Shown here: piece by piece, positions 10,023-18,391 of the stretch | Layout: every line of letters begins with the position of its first letter | Position numbering within the stretch: the first letter of the stretch is position 1 | From: Cytobacillus oceanisediminis | Lineage (GTDB): Bacteria > Bacillota > Bacilli > Bacillales > Cytobacillaceae | Length of the DNA stretch: 64,000 nucleotides | Assembly (NCBI RefSeq): GCF_022811925.1 | Contig: NZ_CP065511.1 | Location: 1,915,501 to 1,979,500, forward strand | Direction: 5' to 3' | The notes under the pieces: generated by a model | Databases searched by the model: none | Told to the model about the DNA's origin: nothing | What the model saw: the letters and a program-made list of their open reading frames with translations, nothing else | Position numbers and translations under genes: made by a program

Positions 10023-10112
10023 ATGCTCATAATAATGTCCATTCCTATTTAAAAAGGACTTATTAAGTTTATGGCGAATATTTATAATGATATTTAATTG
10101 GGAGTGAATTTT

Positions 10113-11285
10113 GTGTCGGTGAGAAAATTATCAGAGAATGAATATATAGATGCCATGAAGCTTTCCATGTATGCCTTTCAGTACAATGTGCCTGAAGCTG
10201 ACATCCCAGCCGGGAAGGAACGATTAAAAAATCATTCCATTTTTGGTATCTGGGAAGAGGAAAGTCTGGCTGCCAAGCTACACATTATCCCCCTTAAAGT
10301 TCATATTAATGGATTTGAATGGGACATGGGAGGTGTTGCAGGTGTGGCAACATATCCTGAATTCAGGAGAAAAGGGTATGTAAGCAGCCTGATAAAGCAC
10401 GCTTTGGCCGAGATGGACAAAAAGGGTCAGCTATTTTCGTTTTTACATCCTTTTAATATTTCTTTCTATCGGAAATACGGATGGGAGATATTCACTGAAT
10501 ATAAGAAAACACTTATTAACAAAATAGATTTAGAAATGGCCGGAAAATCTTCAGGGACCATTAAACGATATATCAAGAACCAGCACATAAAAACCATCGA
10601 AAAGATTTATAAAGAATATATGCTGCGGTATTCAGGCGGGCTTGTGAGAGACACATATTGGTGGGAGAACTTTGTTTATTCTGACTACCAGATTGCGGTG
10701 TACTTTGACGAAGCAGGTGAAGGACAGGGCTATATTTTATTCAAAGTAAAAGACAATAAAATGGATGTCGAAGAATTTGCGGCTTTAAATCAGGAAGCCA
10801 GAGTGAATTTATGGAATTTTATCTGTCAGCATGATTCGATGGTTGAGGAAGTAAAGATCATTACATCAGTACACGATCCATTTCCTTATTACCTGAATCA
10901 GCCTAATTTAAAAATGGAGGTTTTCCCGTACTTTATGGGGAGAATCGTCAATGCTGAAAAGTGTCTCGGCCAATATTCATTCAATGAAAATAGTGAAAAT
11001 GTCTTTCTGCATATTGAGGATCACCATGCACCATGGAATAATGGAAGCTACTTAATTGCTGACGAAGGTGTCAGGGTGTTTAAAGAGAAAGAAGGAAGCC
11101 AATGCACAAACCCTCCAGCACGAGGTCTGCATATGTCTATCAATGCCCTTTCAGCGATTATAATTGGCTATAAGAGGCCAATGGAGTTATATGATCTAGG
11201 TGAAATTAAAGGTCCAAGAAATGATGCAGAAATACTTGAAAGAAAAATTCCTGTGCAAAAATCCTTTTTCTATGACTTTTTTTAA
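10113..11285 (+). CDS. GNAT N-acetyltransferase, Eis-like, with C-terminal sterol-carrier-like domain
   Basis: The likely start is GTG 10113 (MSVRKLSENEY), six bases after GGGAGTG; an in-frame TTG at 10098 lies in front of that site. The 390-residue protein has two GNAT-type halves: an acetyl-CoA-binding loop is visible as VATYPEFRRKGYVSSLI, followed by FSFLHPFNISFYRKYGWE, which is typical of Eis-family enzymes. The last ~100 residues resemble the SCP2-like domain of that family. Substrate unknown; Eis relatives acetylate amines, including aminoglycosides, but this cannot be read from the sequence. Confidence 0.85.
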   Translation: MSVRKLSENEYIDAMKLSMYAFQYNVPEADIPAGKERLKNHSIFGIWEEESLAAKLHIIPLKVHINGFEWDMGGVAGVATYPEFRRKGYVSSLIKHALAEMDKKGQLFSFLHPFNISFYRKYGWEIFTEYKKTLINKIDLEMAGKSSGTIKRYIKNQHIKTIEKIYKEYMLRYSGGLVRDTYWWENFVYSDYQIAVYFDEAGEGQGYILFKVKDNKMDVEEFAALNQEARVNLWNFICQHDSMVEEVKIITSVHDPFPYYLNQPNLKMEVFPYFMGRIVNAEKCLGQYSFNENSENVFLHIEDHHAPWNNGSYLIADEGVRVFKEKEGSQCTNPPARGLHMSINALSAIIIGYKRPMELYDLGEIKGPRNDAEILERKIPVQKSFFYDFF

Positions 11286-11323
11286 GAAAACTCAGTTGAG
11301 ATGTATAGATGTATATAGGAAAG

Positions 11324-11350
11324 AAAAAGCGTCCTAGCGGACGCTTTTTT
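11324..11350. terminator. bidirectional terminator
   Basis: AAAAAGCGTCC, loop TAGC, GGACGCTTTTTT. It serves the GNAT gene and the converging permease gene. Confidence 0.88.
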
Positions 11351-11365
11351 ACTTATTTATAAAGT

Positions 11366-12424
11366 TTATATTTTGAAATTCATTTTAATAAGTCCTGCTT
11401 CTTTTGCGGAATTAAAGGCAATGACCAGTAATGGGCCAATGATGAAGCCCAGTATTCCAATGAGTTTCAGGCCCAGATACATGGCTATTAGCGTAGCAAG
11501 CGGAGATAGCCCTATATGGGTGCCCATTACCTTTGGCTCAACTGTCCTGCGGATAATTAAGAGGATGGCTGCAAGAATTGCCAATTGTGTCCCCATAGCT
11601 AAATCTCCTGTCAGCAGATGAAACAATGCCCATGGGCCAAGAATGACAATGGAGCCAATAATAGGGATAAAGTCAATAATCCAAATGATTATAGACATGA
11701 TCAATGCCATTTCTGGATTGATGAATAATAATCCAATCAGGGAAACGATAAAGATAATCACACTTACAAGGAATTGAGCCTTGAAAAAGCCAAATCCGAC
11801 ATAAGAGAGCCGTGAAGTCATAAACTTGACTTTATCTGCTGTTTTTTCTGTAAGGTGATTATACAAGCCTTTCCTTAATCGCGGAAGATCTATTAAAAAC
11901 AAAAATAAGGCAATCAAGTATACGATGAAACTGACAAGATAATTCGGGATGTTTGTCAGAAGTGCTTTTAAGCTATCAATATTTACGTAAGCGACAAGGT
12001 CATTCTTCGTTTTATTCAAGAAGGATTGAATCTGGTTGCTTATTTCATCAACAAGGTCTTTAGGAAGGTCTTTGGCGGCATTGGAAAAGTCCGCTTCTGC
12101 CCTGAGCCATGCTTTTGTAATTTCATTAATGTACATAGGAGCATTTTCAACAAGTTTAATGGCTTCAGTAATCACTTTTGTCGTAATAAAGTAGCCTGAT
12201 AAGCCAATGAAGAGGACAAATCCCAGAAAAGTAATCAGCACGGATACTCTTCGGCTTATTTTTATTTTATTTTGCAGCAGTTTCACAACTGGCTCCAGGA
12301 TTAATGCTGTAATAAATGCAACAATCAGCGGAACAGAAACAGGCAAAATGAAATAAAAAAGGACAGTTATAAGAATTACAGCAATTAATATTAATAAAAA
12401 ACGTTTTGTGAATATCGCAGACAA
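11366..12424 (-). CDS. AI-2E / PerM family membrane protein, YtvI-like
   Basis: A 352-residue protein of the AI-2E (PerM, UPF0118) family with about eight helices: two pairs at the N-terminus, an extracytoplasmic domain from about 85 to 155 (ENAPMYINEITKAW onward), and a C-terminal bundle with the family signature IDFIPIIGSIVILGPWA and GLSPLATLIAMYLGLK. The closest match I can place is B. subtilis YtvI, annotated as a sporulation integral membrane protein; relatives export small molecules or ions. It is a single-gene unit on the minus strand. Confidence 0.8.
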   Translation of the reverse strand: MSAIFTKRFLLILIAVILITVLFYFILPVSVPLIVAFITALILEPVVKLLQNKIKISRRVSVLITFLGFVLFIGLSGYFITTKVITEAIKLVENAPMYINEITKAWLRAEADFSNAAKDLPKDLVDEISNQIQSFLNKTKNDLVAYVNIDSLKALLTNIPNYLVSFIVYLIALFLFLIDLPRLRKGLYNHLTEKTADKVKFMTSRLSYVGFGFFKAQFLVSVIIFIVSLIGLLFINPEMALIMSIIIWIIDFIPIIGSIVILGPWALFHLLTGDLAMGTQLAILAAILLIIRRTVEPKVMGTHIGLSPLATLIAMYLGLKLIGILGFIIGPLLVIAFNSAKEAGLIKMNFKI

Positions 12425-12582
12425 AATAAGTCCCCTTTCCCCATTTTGTTAATCATCAAAAGACCGTAACATTTTGATTATAGTATGCATTAAATATTAT
12501 AAAAACTAAAAAATAATTGGTTTAAAACTGAGAGATTATTGCCCGGTATATAATAAATCGTACAGAAAGAAGTGAAATAAAG

Positions 12583-12933
12583 ATGCATAATGATCATCTT
12601 GACTTCGAGACGATTCAGGCAGCCAGTGATATAATCTCTGCAATCGTAGAATCCAGCCTGCAGGAAAGAGAAAGCGTCATTCCTCTTTATCATGAAAGAT
12701 TCACATTCTTTAAGAAAATAAAAGACCCGATCTCCATATCTTTTAGGAATACTGAAGTATATTTGAAGATTAAGCTTAACTTAATAAAGGGAAAAAATAT
12801 TTTGGAGGAAACTCTCCAGATTCAGAAAGAAATCAAAGATGAAATTGTTCATTTAACCGGACTGGAAGTTAAAAGAGTTGATCTCTCAATTCAAAAAATT
12901 ATACCTGCCGGAAACAGTCTTCCGGAACACTGA
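12583..12933 (+). CDS. Asp23/Gls24-like small protein
   Basis: A 116-residue protein. Its middle and end (VYLKIKLNLIKGKNI, then IQKEIKDEIVHLTGLEVKRVDLSI) follow the Asp23/Gls24 pattern: a beta strand, a helix of the type iq.evk..i..ltGl.v, and a closing strand. The usual glycine- and acid-rich second half is missing, so it is a short or divergent member. AGAAGTGAAATAA precedes the ATG. It is monocistronic and ends at a terminator shared with the converging YugN-like gene. Role unknown; relatives act in envelope stress. Confidence 0.6.
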   Translation: MHNDHLDFETIQAASDIISAIVESSLQERESVIPLYHERFTFFKKIKDPISISFRNTEVYLKIKLNLIKGKNILEETLQIQKEIKDEIVHLTGLEVKRVDLSIQKIIPAGNSLPEH

Positions 12934-12965
12934 TTGCTGAATTTTGAAGGTCATACAGCTAATGT

Positions 12966-12995
12966 AAAAAGACGCATGATGTTCATGCGTCTTTT
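12966..12995. terminator. bidirectional terminator
   Basis: AAAAGACGCATG, short loop, CATGCGTCTTTT, between two converging genes. Confidence 0.88.
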
Positions 12996-13039
12996 CCATG
13001 CAGAAAATACATTCATTAATCATAATGAAAAAGCAAAAA

Positions 13040-13399
13040 TTACTCAGCGAATTGGTCAATCTCTGCTTTGATCTCACTTAGAATTTTCTCGCATTGACTT
13101 ACTAATGATTTAGGGAAGCTTTCACCTTCACCGTATTCTATCCCATGCGGATAATAATGCTTGCCAAGCAGGGGAGTCATAAGCTGGATAGTTGCTCTAT
13201 GTGCTCCTACATCACCTTCAGCAGCATATCCAAACACACGAAGGTAAAAAACACCCTCTTTTAATTCGAATTTACGGTCATATGTAACTCTTTCATAATC
13301 CCATTGCCCTTCACGGACCAGACCGTGTGAAAGCATTACTTCATCTAAGCGGGTTAAGTCTGCTTTTTTATTTTCCAGACCTGTGTTTTCAAATTTCAT
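13040..13399 (-). CDS. ylbA: YugN-like family protein (YlbA position)
   Basis: The start is set at the ATG whose complement is at 13397-13399 (MKFENTGLENKKADL), preceded on its strand by AGGAGGGAC; a longer frame begins inside that site. The 119-residue soluble protein has the YugN-like pattern: a helical N-terminus (LDEVMLSHGLVREGQWDYER) and a strand-rich core (YYLRVFGY-like, YPHGIEYGEGESFP). Function unknown. It sits where B. subtilis has ylbA, before ylbB, but on the opposite strand to its neighbours; the symbol rests on that position and family resemblance. Confidence 0.75.
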   Translation of the reverse strand: MKFENTGLENKKADLTRLDEVMLSHGLVREGQWDYERVTYDRKFELKEGVFYLRVFGYAAEGDVGAHRATIQLMTPLLGKHYYPHGIEYGEGESFPKSLVSQCEKILSEIKAEIDQFAE

Positions 13400-13634
13400 A
13401 ATTGTCCCTCCTGAAAACAATCCATGGTTCAGATGAACGATCCATGCATAATTTTAACAAGTTTATCTCAAATTTAATAATAGTAGAAAAAAGCGTAACT
13501 TGCAACGGATTCATGCAAGAAAACATCCATCTCTCAAAGAACGTTAGTTGAAATGGCATAATTTAAGGACTGGCTGCCTTATCATAAGCAAATAGAAACT
13601 TGGAGCTGCCAAACTGTGAAAGGGGAAGCGTCAA

Positions 13635-14276
13635 TTGCAGAAATTCAAAACCATAATTATCTTCTTATTTCTTATATTTTTAACAGCAGATCCTGCGGGC
13701 GCTGCAACAGATTACAGGGTTGAGCAAAAGGACACTCTTTGGGAAATTGCGCTAAGATTCCAGCAGGATCTACAAGATATTATTAATAGCAATCCCCAGA
13801 TAGAAAACCCTGATTTAATTTTTCCTGGTGAAATTATTATCATTCCTGGCCATGGAAGGAAAATTGCCATTCCCAAAATGGATGTGAATGAATATGAGCT
13901 TATGGAGCTTGCCAACCAAAAACGAAAAGAATTAAGGCTTAAACCATTATCTGTAGATTTGCATCTGAATGGTGCAGCCAAGAAAAAGTCTTTTGACATG
14001 ATGAAATTAGAATATGTTTCACATAATTCTCCTACATATGGAAATCCTACAGAAATGTTAAGGAATCAGCAGATTTCTTTTCTGGCCGTAAAGGAGAATA
14101 TAGGGGCGGGCTATAAAACAGCTGATGAAATGTTTGCTGCCTGGATGAACTCCTCAGTCCACCGGGAAAATATTCTAAGCAAAAAGGCAACACATATTGG
14201 TGCTGGATATATTCAAGGAGGCTTGCACGGTCACTATTGGACCATATTCATTGTTGAGAAAAATGAAGGAGGATAA
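13635..14276 (+). CDS. secreted LysM-CAP domain protein
   Basis: It starts at TTG 13635, preceded by GAAAGGGGAAG. The 213-residue protein has a signal peptide (about 1-24, ending near GAA), one LysM domain (about 26-72: YRVEQKDTLWEIALRF to IFPGEIIIIPG) that should bind peptidoglycan, then a CAP/SCP domain (about 85-210) with KKSFDMMKLEYVSHNSP and the family motifs ENIGAGYKTADE and VHRENIL. The layout matches B. subtilis YkwD and spore-associated CAP proteins. It is four bases from the CBS gene, so the two are probably co-transcribed. Confidence 0.88.
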   Translation: MQKFKTIIIFLFLIFLTADPAGAATDYRVEQKDTLWEIALRFQQDLQDIINSNPQIENPDLIFPGEIIIIPGHGRKIAIPKMDVNEYELMELANQKRKELRLKPLSVDLHLNGAAKKKSFDMMKLEYVSHNSPTYGNPTEMLRNQQISFLAVKENIGAGYKTADEMFAAWMNSSVHRENILSKKATHIGAGYIQGGLHGHYWTIFIVEKNEGG

Positions 14277-14279
14277 AAA

Positions 14280-14711
14280 ATGGAAAAGATTCGTGATATT
14301 ATGACCAGCCATGTTGAAAGCTGTTCTCTATTGGACAATGTGTATGAAGTGGCAGTTAAGATGAAAGAATTAAACGTAGGGGCTATCCCGATTGTGGATA
14401 ATGAAAAGCTAGTAGGAATGATTACTGACCGGGATATCGTTCTTCGCTGTGTGGCAGAAAAACACCCTGCTTCATCCAAAGTAGAAGATATTATGAGCAG
14501 CCATTTAGTAACCGTTACCACGGATACAGAGGCTCGGGAAGCTGCACGCTTGATGGCTGAACATCAAATTCGCAGGCTTCCTGTTGTGGAAGGTGACAAG
14601 CTTGTTGGAATAGTATCACTCGGTGACTTTGCCGTCCGTCATTTAACAGATGACCAGGCTGGAGAAGCGCTTACTGATATTTCAAAACACGAAAGTGAAG
14701 CACAGCATTAA
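14280..14711 (+). CDS. ylbB: CBS-domain protein YlbB
   Basis: Two CBS domains in tandem (about 5-60 and 70-128) fill this 143-residue protein. Each contains the VGMITDRDIVLR-type or VGIVSLGDFAVR-type motif that forms the adenosyl-ligand cleft. There is no catalytic partner domain, so it probably senses an adenine nucleotide or similar ligand. GAAGGAGGATAAAAA, overlapping the end of the previous gene, is its ribosome site. Confidence 0.9.
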   Translation: MEKIRDIMTSHVESCSLLDNVYEVAVKMKELNVGAIPIVDNEKLVGMITDRDIVLRCVAEKHPASSKVEDIMSSHLVTVTTDTEAREAARLMAEHQIRRLPVVEGDKLVGIVSLGDFAVRHLTDDQAGEALTDISKHESEAQH

Positions 14712-14740
14712 GAGGACACCATTAGGGTGTTCTTTTTTTT
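14711..14740 (+). terminator. terminator after ylbB
   Basis: AGGACACC, loop ATTA, GGGTGTTCT, then eight T's. Confidence 0.88.
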
Positions 14741-14915
14741 AGTAAAACATTACATACAAGACGTTGTGAAAAGAATAGATAAACAATACACCTAATGGTA
14801 TGATTAATAGTATATACTGCAGAATTTTATTCAGATTCCATTACTCAGTACACCATGCATGTTATACTTTTAAATACATTAAATACAATGAATGAGAGAA
14901 GGGAGGGACGGTTCT

Positions 14916-15989
14916 CTGCGGGCACTTTTTCGAATATTAGTTTTGATTTCCATTTTTCTGGCAGCTGGCTTTTACATTGATATTGGCCGTAATGAGAAAG
15001 GGGAAATACTTGTCAATCAGGAAAATACACAGCCTGGTGCAGTTAAGGATATAAATAACAATGACAATAGTTTATCTTCCAATACAGGGTTCCCTGAAAA
15101 AGGCTTGGCATCGCTTATGGGAAAATCCGCCGCGGGGCTAAAAGAAAGTTTAGGAGCACCGTCCAGAATAGATCCTTCTTTTTATGGTTACGATTGGTGG
15201 ATTTATAATAAAAGCAGCACTGAGTATATTCAGGCTGGGGTAAGCAAAAATAAAGTGGTTAGTTTGTTTGCGACAGGTGAAGATGCAGACATTTATCCTT
15301 TCAAAATAGGTCAGCCCATTGGTGAATTATATGCATCCGTCTTTTTTGAAACAGATTTCAACCTTAAAGTAAAAGATAGCTCATACCGTTTCGAATTGTC
15401 TGAAGATGACCTCAATACAAGGCCGTTGGTTATGGTTGGAGAGTATTTCGCACAGCTGAATATAGATAGATTTACAGGGACGCTCTCCAGTGTGAGGGTA
15501 ATGGATGCAGCCACCTTAATTAAGCTTCGCCCGTATGAAATGGTTTACCGTGGTGAATTGTTGGAGCCCCCCTTGCCTTCTCCTGCCTTTGAGGAAGATG
15601 TAGAGAGAGCGAAAGAAAAGCAAATTCTTGACCTTACAAATGTTATAAGGGTTAGACATCATTTACAGCCGTTGATATGGGATGATATGACTGCAGCTGC
15701 AGCTTTTGGCCATAGTAAAGATATGTATGAAAGCAATGACTTTTCGCATACTTCTAAAACTTATGGCGATTTGGCGGACCGGCTTGAAGCTGGAGGAGTC
15801 TCATTTGAGGCTGCAGGGGAAAACATAGCTGCAAATTATACGGATGCCCCCGCTGTCGTTGAAGGATGGCTTAACAGCAAAGGCCATCGGGATAGTCTGC
15901 TGAACGAAGAATTTACACATCTTGGAGTTGGAGTTTATAAAAAGCATTATACGCAAAATTTCATAAAAAAAGCTGATGGAGAAAGCTAA
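14916..15989 (+). CDS. ylbC: membrane-anchored CAP-domain protein YlbC, probable CTG start
   Basis: A 357-residue protein: an N-terminal membrane anchor (LRALFRILVLISIFLAAG), a CAP-associated region (about 65-205) of the type found in YlbC, then a CAP/SCP domain (about 225-345) with HSKDMYESNDFSHTS, AAGENIAANY and GHRDSLL. The start is a decision: the only in-frame ATG (14892) has no ribosome site in front of it, whereas GGGAGGGAC lies 8-10 bases before the CTG at 14916, and the resulting N-terminus (MRALFRILVL) is a clean signal anchor. No in-frame ATG, GTG or TTG fits that site. Followed by a terminator. Confidence 0.85.
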   Translation: MRALFRILVLISIFLAAGFYIDIGRNEKGEILVNQENTQPGAVKDINNNDNSLSSNTGFPEKGLASLMGKSAAGLKESLGAPSRIDPSFYGYDWWIYNKSSTEYIQAGVSKNKVVSLFATGEDADIYPFKIGQPIGELYASVFFETDFNLKVKDSSYRFELSEDDLNTRPLVMVGEYFAQLNIDRFTGTLSSVRVMDAATLIKLRPYEMVYRGELLEPPLPSPAFEEDVERAKEKQILDLTNVIRVRHHLQPLIWDDMTAAAAFGHSKDMYESNDFSHTSKTYGDLADRLEAGGVSFEAAGENIAANYTDAPAVVEGWLNSKGHRDSLLNEEFTHLGVGVYKKHYTQNFIKKADGES

Positions 15990-15994
15990 AATTG

Positions 15995-16025
15995 AAAAAG
16001 AGCCTAAGTATGAGGCTCTTTTTTA
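15995..16025. terminator. terminator after ylbC
   Basis: AAAAGAGCCT, seven-base loop, AGGCTCTTTTTT. It overlaps the last codons of the converging minus-strand gene. Confidence 0.85.
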
Positions 16026-16384
16026 GTTTTAGCATTTTGAATACGGCCAACCTGAAAGAAGTCATCCTCCCAATTGCCATATAGGTGAACGGAATCGCCA
16101 ATTTTTACAGAAGGGATTCTGATATTTTTCATTAAAGGGGTGATTTTTTTAATATTGGAATGCCTGTTGCTCTTTGTTTGGATGGTCAGCTCAAGAACAT
16201 GTACATAGCGGCTGTAACTATAGCGCTGCCTGTTCTCGCTGATCTGGACGACTTCGCCCGATATTATGGCCTCTTCAGGAACATTTTTTAAGCTTGCCCA
16301 CTTCTCATAACCCTCACGCATTTCCTTTTTTGTCAGCCAAAAAAAATAAAGGCAAATTATTGGTATAACGATAGCGGTGACCAT
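16004..16384 (-). CDS. hypothetical membrane-anchored protein
   Basis: I do not recognise this 126-residue protein. It has one N-terminal helix (MVTAIVIPIICLYFFWLTKKE) followed by a basic stop-transfer region and a strand-rich domain (EEAIISGEVVQISENRQRY ... VHVLELTIQTK ... IRIPSVKIGDSVHLYGNWEDDFFQVGRI), which reads like a small OB- or SH3-type barrel facing the cytoplasm. CAGGTGGGAAG precedes its ATG. It lies 14 bases after the thioesterase gene and is probably co-transcribed with it. Confidence 0.7.
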   Translation of the reverse strand: MVTAIVIPIICLYFFWLTKKEMREGYEKWASLKNVPEEAIISGEVVQISENRQRYSYSRYVHVLELTIQTKSNRHSNIKKITPLMKNIRIPSVKIGDSVHLYGNWEDDFFQVGRIQNAKTKKEPHT

Positions 16385-16398
16385 CTTCCCACCTGCTT

Positions 16399-16896
16399 TT
16401 AATTATTAACGTTTTTCTTTTCGATGATAAAAAAGCTGCCTGTTGCCTGTGCAATTTTTCTTCCATCCGAACGGAGTACATCTGCAGATAATACCATGCT
16501 TCTTGTGCCCTTATGGTCAATCGTCGCTCTGCATGTCACGTATTCCCCTTTACCAACTGCAAGATAATGAATGTTTAACTGTGTCGTAACAGCCCCAAAG
16601 CCTTCAGGAAGCAGTGAAGCTGCAAGTGTTCCCATGGCAGAGTCAATAATGGTTGCGGTTATACCCCCATGGAGAATGCCGAGCGGATTATTGACTATCT
16701 GACTTAAAGGAACAGTCAGAATGCATTCATCCTCAGTTATTTGCCGTTCCATATGAAGAAGTCCGCCGATATAGGAGCTGTTTTGACCGGTCTGTCTTTT
16801 ATGAAAACCTAAAAGCAGGGACTCTAAAGCGTTTAATTCTTCCTCAGTGGCATTCTTGGTGCACTGTTCAAATAATTCCATAAGATCTCTATTCAT
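16399..16896 (-). CDS. PaaI-family hotdog thioesterase
   Basis: A 165-residue acyl-CoA thioesterase of the PaaI/4HBT hotdog family. The signature NPLGILHGGITATIIDSAMG holds the HGG loop and the Asp of the active site, and GAVTTQLNIHYLAVGKGEYV and GRKIAQATGSFFII are the strands that close the fold. The first ~35 residues are helical. It should hydrolyse an acyl-CoA; the acyl group cannot be told. GAAAGGTGAAG precedes the ATG. It is divergent from ylbD. Confidence 0.88.
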   Translation of the reverse strand: MNRDLMELFEQCTKNATEEELNALESLLLGFHKRQTGQNSSYIGGLLHMERQITEDECILTVPLSQIVNNPLGILHGGITATIIDSAMGTLAASLLPEGFGAVTTQLNIHYLAVGKGEYVTCRATIDHKGTRSMVLSADVLRSDGRKIAQATGSFFIIEKKNVNN

Positions 16897-17056
16897 TATA
16901 CTTCACCTTTCGATAACTTTCTGCATTCATATTATCATTAATGGCAGAATTTTTGAATTTATATTAATGACTGAATAGAGCAGGCATTTCATTCACCTTT
17001 TCCATTCCTATTCATATGTTATTATAGGCATTTGCATCAGAACGAGGTGATATGGC

Positions 17057-17464
17057 ATGACCAAAACGAAACTTCATCCCTCCGTCGATAAGTTTAAAGA
17101 GTTTGTTAAACAGAATCCGCGAATCATCAAGGAAGTCAGGGCTGGAAATACAACGTGGCAGGAATTATATGAGGATTGGTATTTGCTTGGGGAAGAAGAT
17201 TCAAGGTGGGATTCCTATAGAGAAAACAAAGATGAAGCACAAAAGCCAGAAGAGAAAAAAAGTGACTGGATGGGCAGTATTATGGGTACTCTTAAGCAAA
17301 TGGATGCGAATCAAATGCAGGGGTACATCAGTAATCTCAGCCAGGCGCTTTCAGCAGTGCAGGGGGTTATTTCCCAATTCCAAGGCGGCGGCCAGAAACC
17401 ATCAGGAGGCTCAAAGCCAAGTGTGTCTAAACCAAGCAGCCCTTTTACATTTAAAAAGGATTAA
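17057..17464 (+). CDS. ylbD: YlbD, spore-coat-type protein
   Basis: A 135-residue protein of the YlbD family, annotated as a putative coat protein. A helical N-terminal region (KFKEFVKQNPRIIKEVRAGNTTWQELYEDWYLLGEED) is followed by a charged linker and an amphipathic stretch (MGTLKQMDANQMQGYISNLSQALSAVQGVISQFQGG) and a Ser/Pro/Lys-rich tail. CGAGGTGATATGGC precedes the ATG. It is 12 bases from ylbE, and the pair is conserved across Bacillus. Confidence 0.9.
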   Translation: MTKTKLHPSVDKFKEFVKQNPRIIKEVRAGNTTWQELYEDWYLLGEEDSRWDSYRENKDEAQKPEEKKSDWMGSIMGTLKQMDANQMQGYISNLSQALSAVQGVISQFQGGGQKPSGGSKPSVSKPSSPFTFKKD

Positions 17465-17476
17465 GGGGTTAAACAG

Positions 17477-17719
17477 ATGAGAAAAGATATTGTCGAGTAT
17501 CTTGAACAAAAAAAGGAACTAAAGCAATTTATCCGTGAGCAGCCTCATTGGTATAGAACACTGAGCAGAAATCCAAATGAAATTCAATCTCTTGAAGTGG
17601 CCGCGCTGCATTATTACAAAAAAACGATTCCCCACCAAGTTGAAAAGTTTACTAATGGAGTGCAAATGGCTTCCATGATGATGAGCATGTTCCAGGCTAT
17701 GAATTCTCAATCCAGTTAG
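17477..17719 (+). CDS. ylbE: YlbE family protein
   Basis: An 80-residue helical protein with the YlbE pattern (REQPHWYRTLSRNPNEIQSLEVAALHYYKKTIPHQVEKF) and a Met-rich end (QMASMMMSMFQAM). Function unknown; always next to ylbD. AAGGGGTTAAACAG precedes the ATG. It ends at a terminator. Confidence 0.9.
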   Translation: MRKDIVEYLEQKKELKQFIREQPHWYRTLSRNPNEIQSLEVAALHYYKKTIPHQVEKFTNGVQMASMMMSMFQAMNSQSS

Positions 17720-17749
17720 GAAGCTTTCTCGTACCCGAGAGAGCTTTTT
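17720..17749 (+). terminator. terminator after ylbE
   Basis: AAGCTTTCTCG, loop, CGAGAGAGCTTTTT. Confidence 0.85.
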
Positions 17750-17756
17750 ATTTGTT

Positions 17757-17817
17757 CTGTCTAGCTCCAAGCCCCTGACTTCTCGAGGTGTCAGCGGTGG
17801 GCAAAGCGCTTTCCCTT
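17757..17817. repeat. dispersed hairpin repeat, copy 1
   Basis: It contains GTCTAGCTCCA, then CTCGAGGTGTC and GGTGGGCAAAGCGCTT. The same ordered blocks recur at 50141-50210 and 52747-52817. This copy is the most divergent of the three in its left arm. Confidence 0.75.
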
Positions 17818-17903
17818 TTATAATAAAGAGTAAAAATAAGCTGCGGGGCAAACACTATCTTTATGAAATGGTTACGTATGACATCATTAAGGAGTGTAAA
17901 ATA

Positions 17904-18332
17904 ATGAAAAGGCAAAAATGCATCTTTTTATTGCTGGTTATTTTTGTACTTGCAGCATGCCAGAAAGATATACCAGAACCAGAAACAAAAATGGAAGCCA
18001 GTCCCGTAAAAGAAGTTGAAGCAGCATCGATTATGCCTCTTTCAGGCGTGAAAAGCACAACCAAAGATCCTTTTTTTGTCAGGCACCAGGTGAAAGGAAG
18101 AGACATTTTCGTTGAATGCATTGTTCAGGACGTTTCCTTTAGGAAACAAAGCAGCAAAGAAAAGGGCAAAATTCTGCTGTATGTAAACGGAAAGAAGAAG
18201 GATGAAATCCATTCAGCTGCTTTTATAGTCAAAGGACTTCCATCAGGCAAACATCGAATTGGACTGGAGCTCATAAAAGGCAACAGTGCTGAAGCATCTT
18301 CAAAAAGAGAGTTTATTGTGGTGATCCCATAG
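17904..18332 (+). CDS. hypothetical lipoprotein
   Basis: The start is the ATG at 17904 (MKRQKCIFLLLV), seven bases after AAGGAG. The 142-residue precursor has a lipobox ending LAAC, so it should be lipid-anchored to the outer face of the membrane. The mature part has a charged linker, then a strand-rich domain (HQVKGRDIFVECIVQDVSF ... KILLYVNGKKKDEIHSAAFIVKGLPSGKHRIGLELIKG) that looks like an immunoglobulin- or FixG-like beta sandwich. No family recognised. It separates ylbE from ylbF, which are adjacent in B. subtilis. Confidence 0.8.
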   Translation: MKRQKCIFLLLVIFVLAACQKDIPEPETKMEASPVKEVEAASIMPLSGVKSTTKDPFFVRHQVKGRDIFVECIVQDVSFRKQSSKEKGKILLYVNGKKKDEIHSAAFIVKGLPSGKHRIGLELIKGNSAEASSKREFIVVIP

Positions 18333-18391
18333 TTTACTTGCTTTAGCTTTAAACCGTTTCATGATAAAATAAGAAACGGAGGTGAGCTGTT

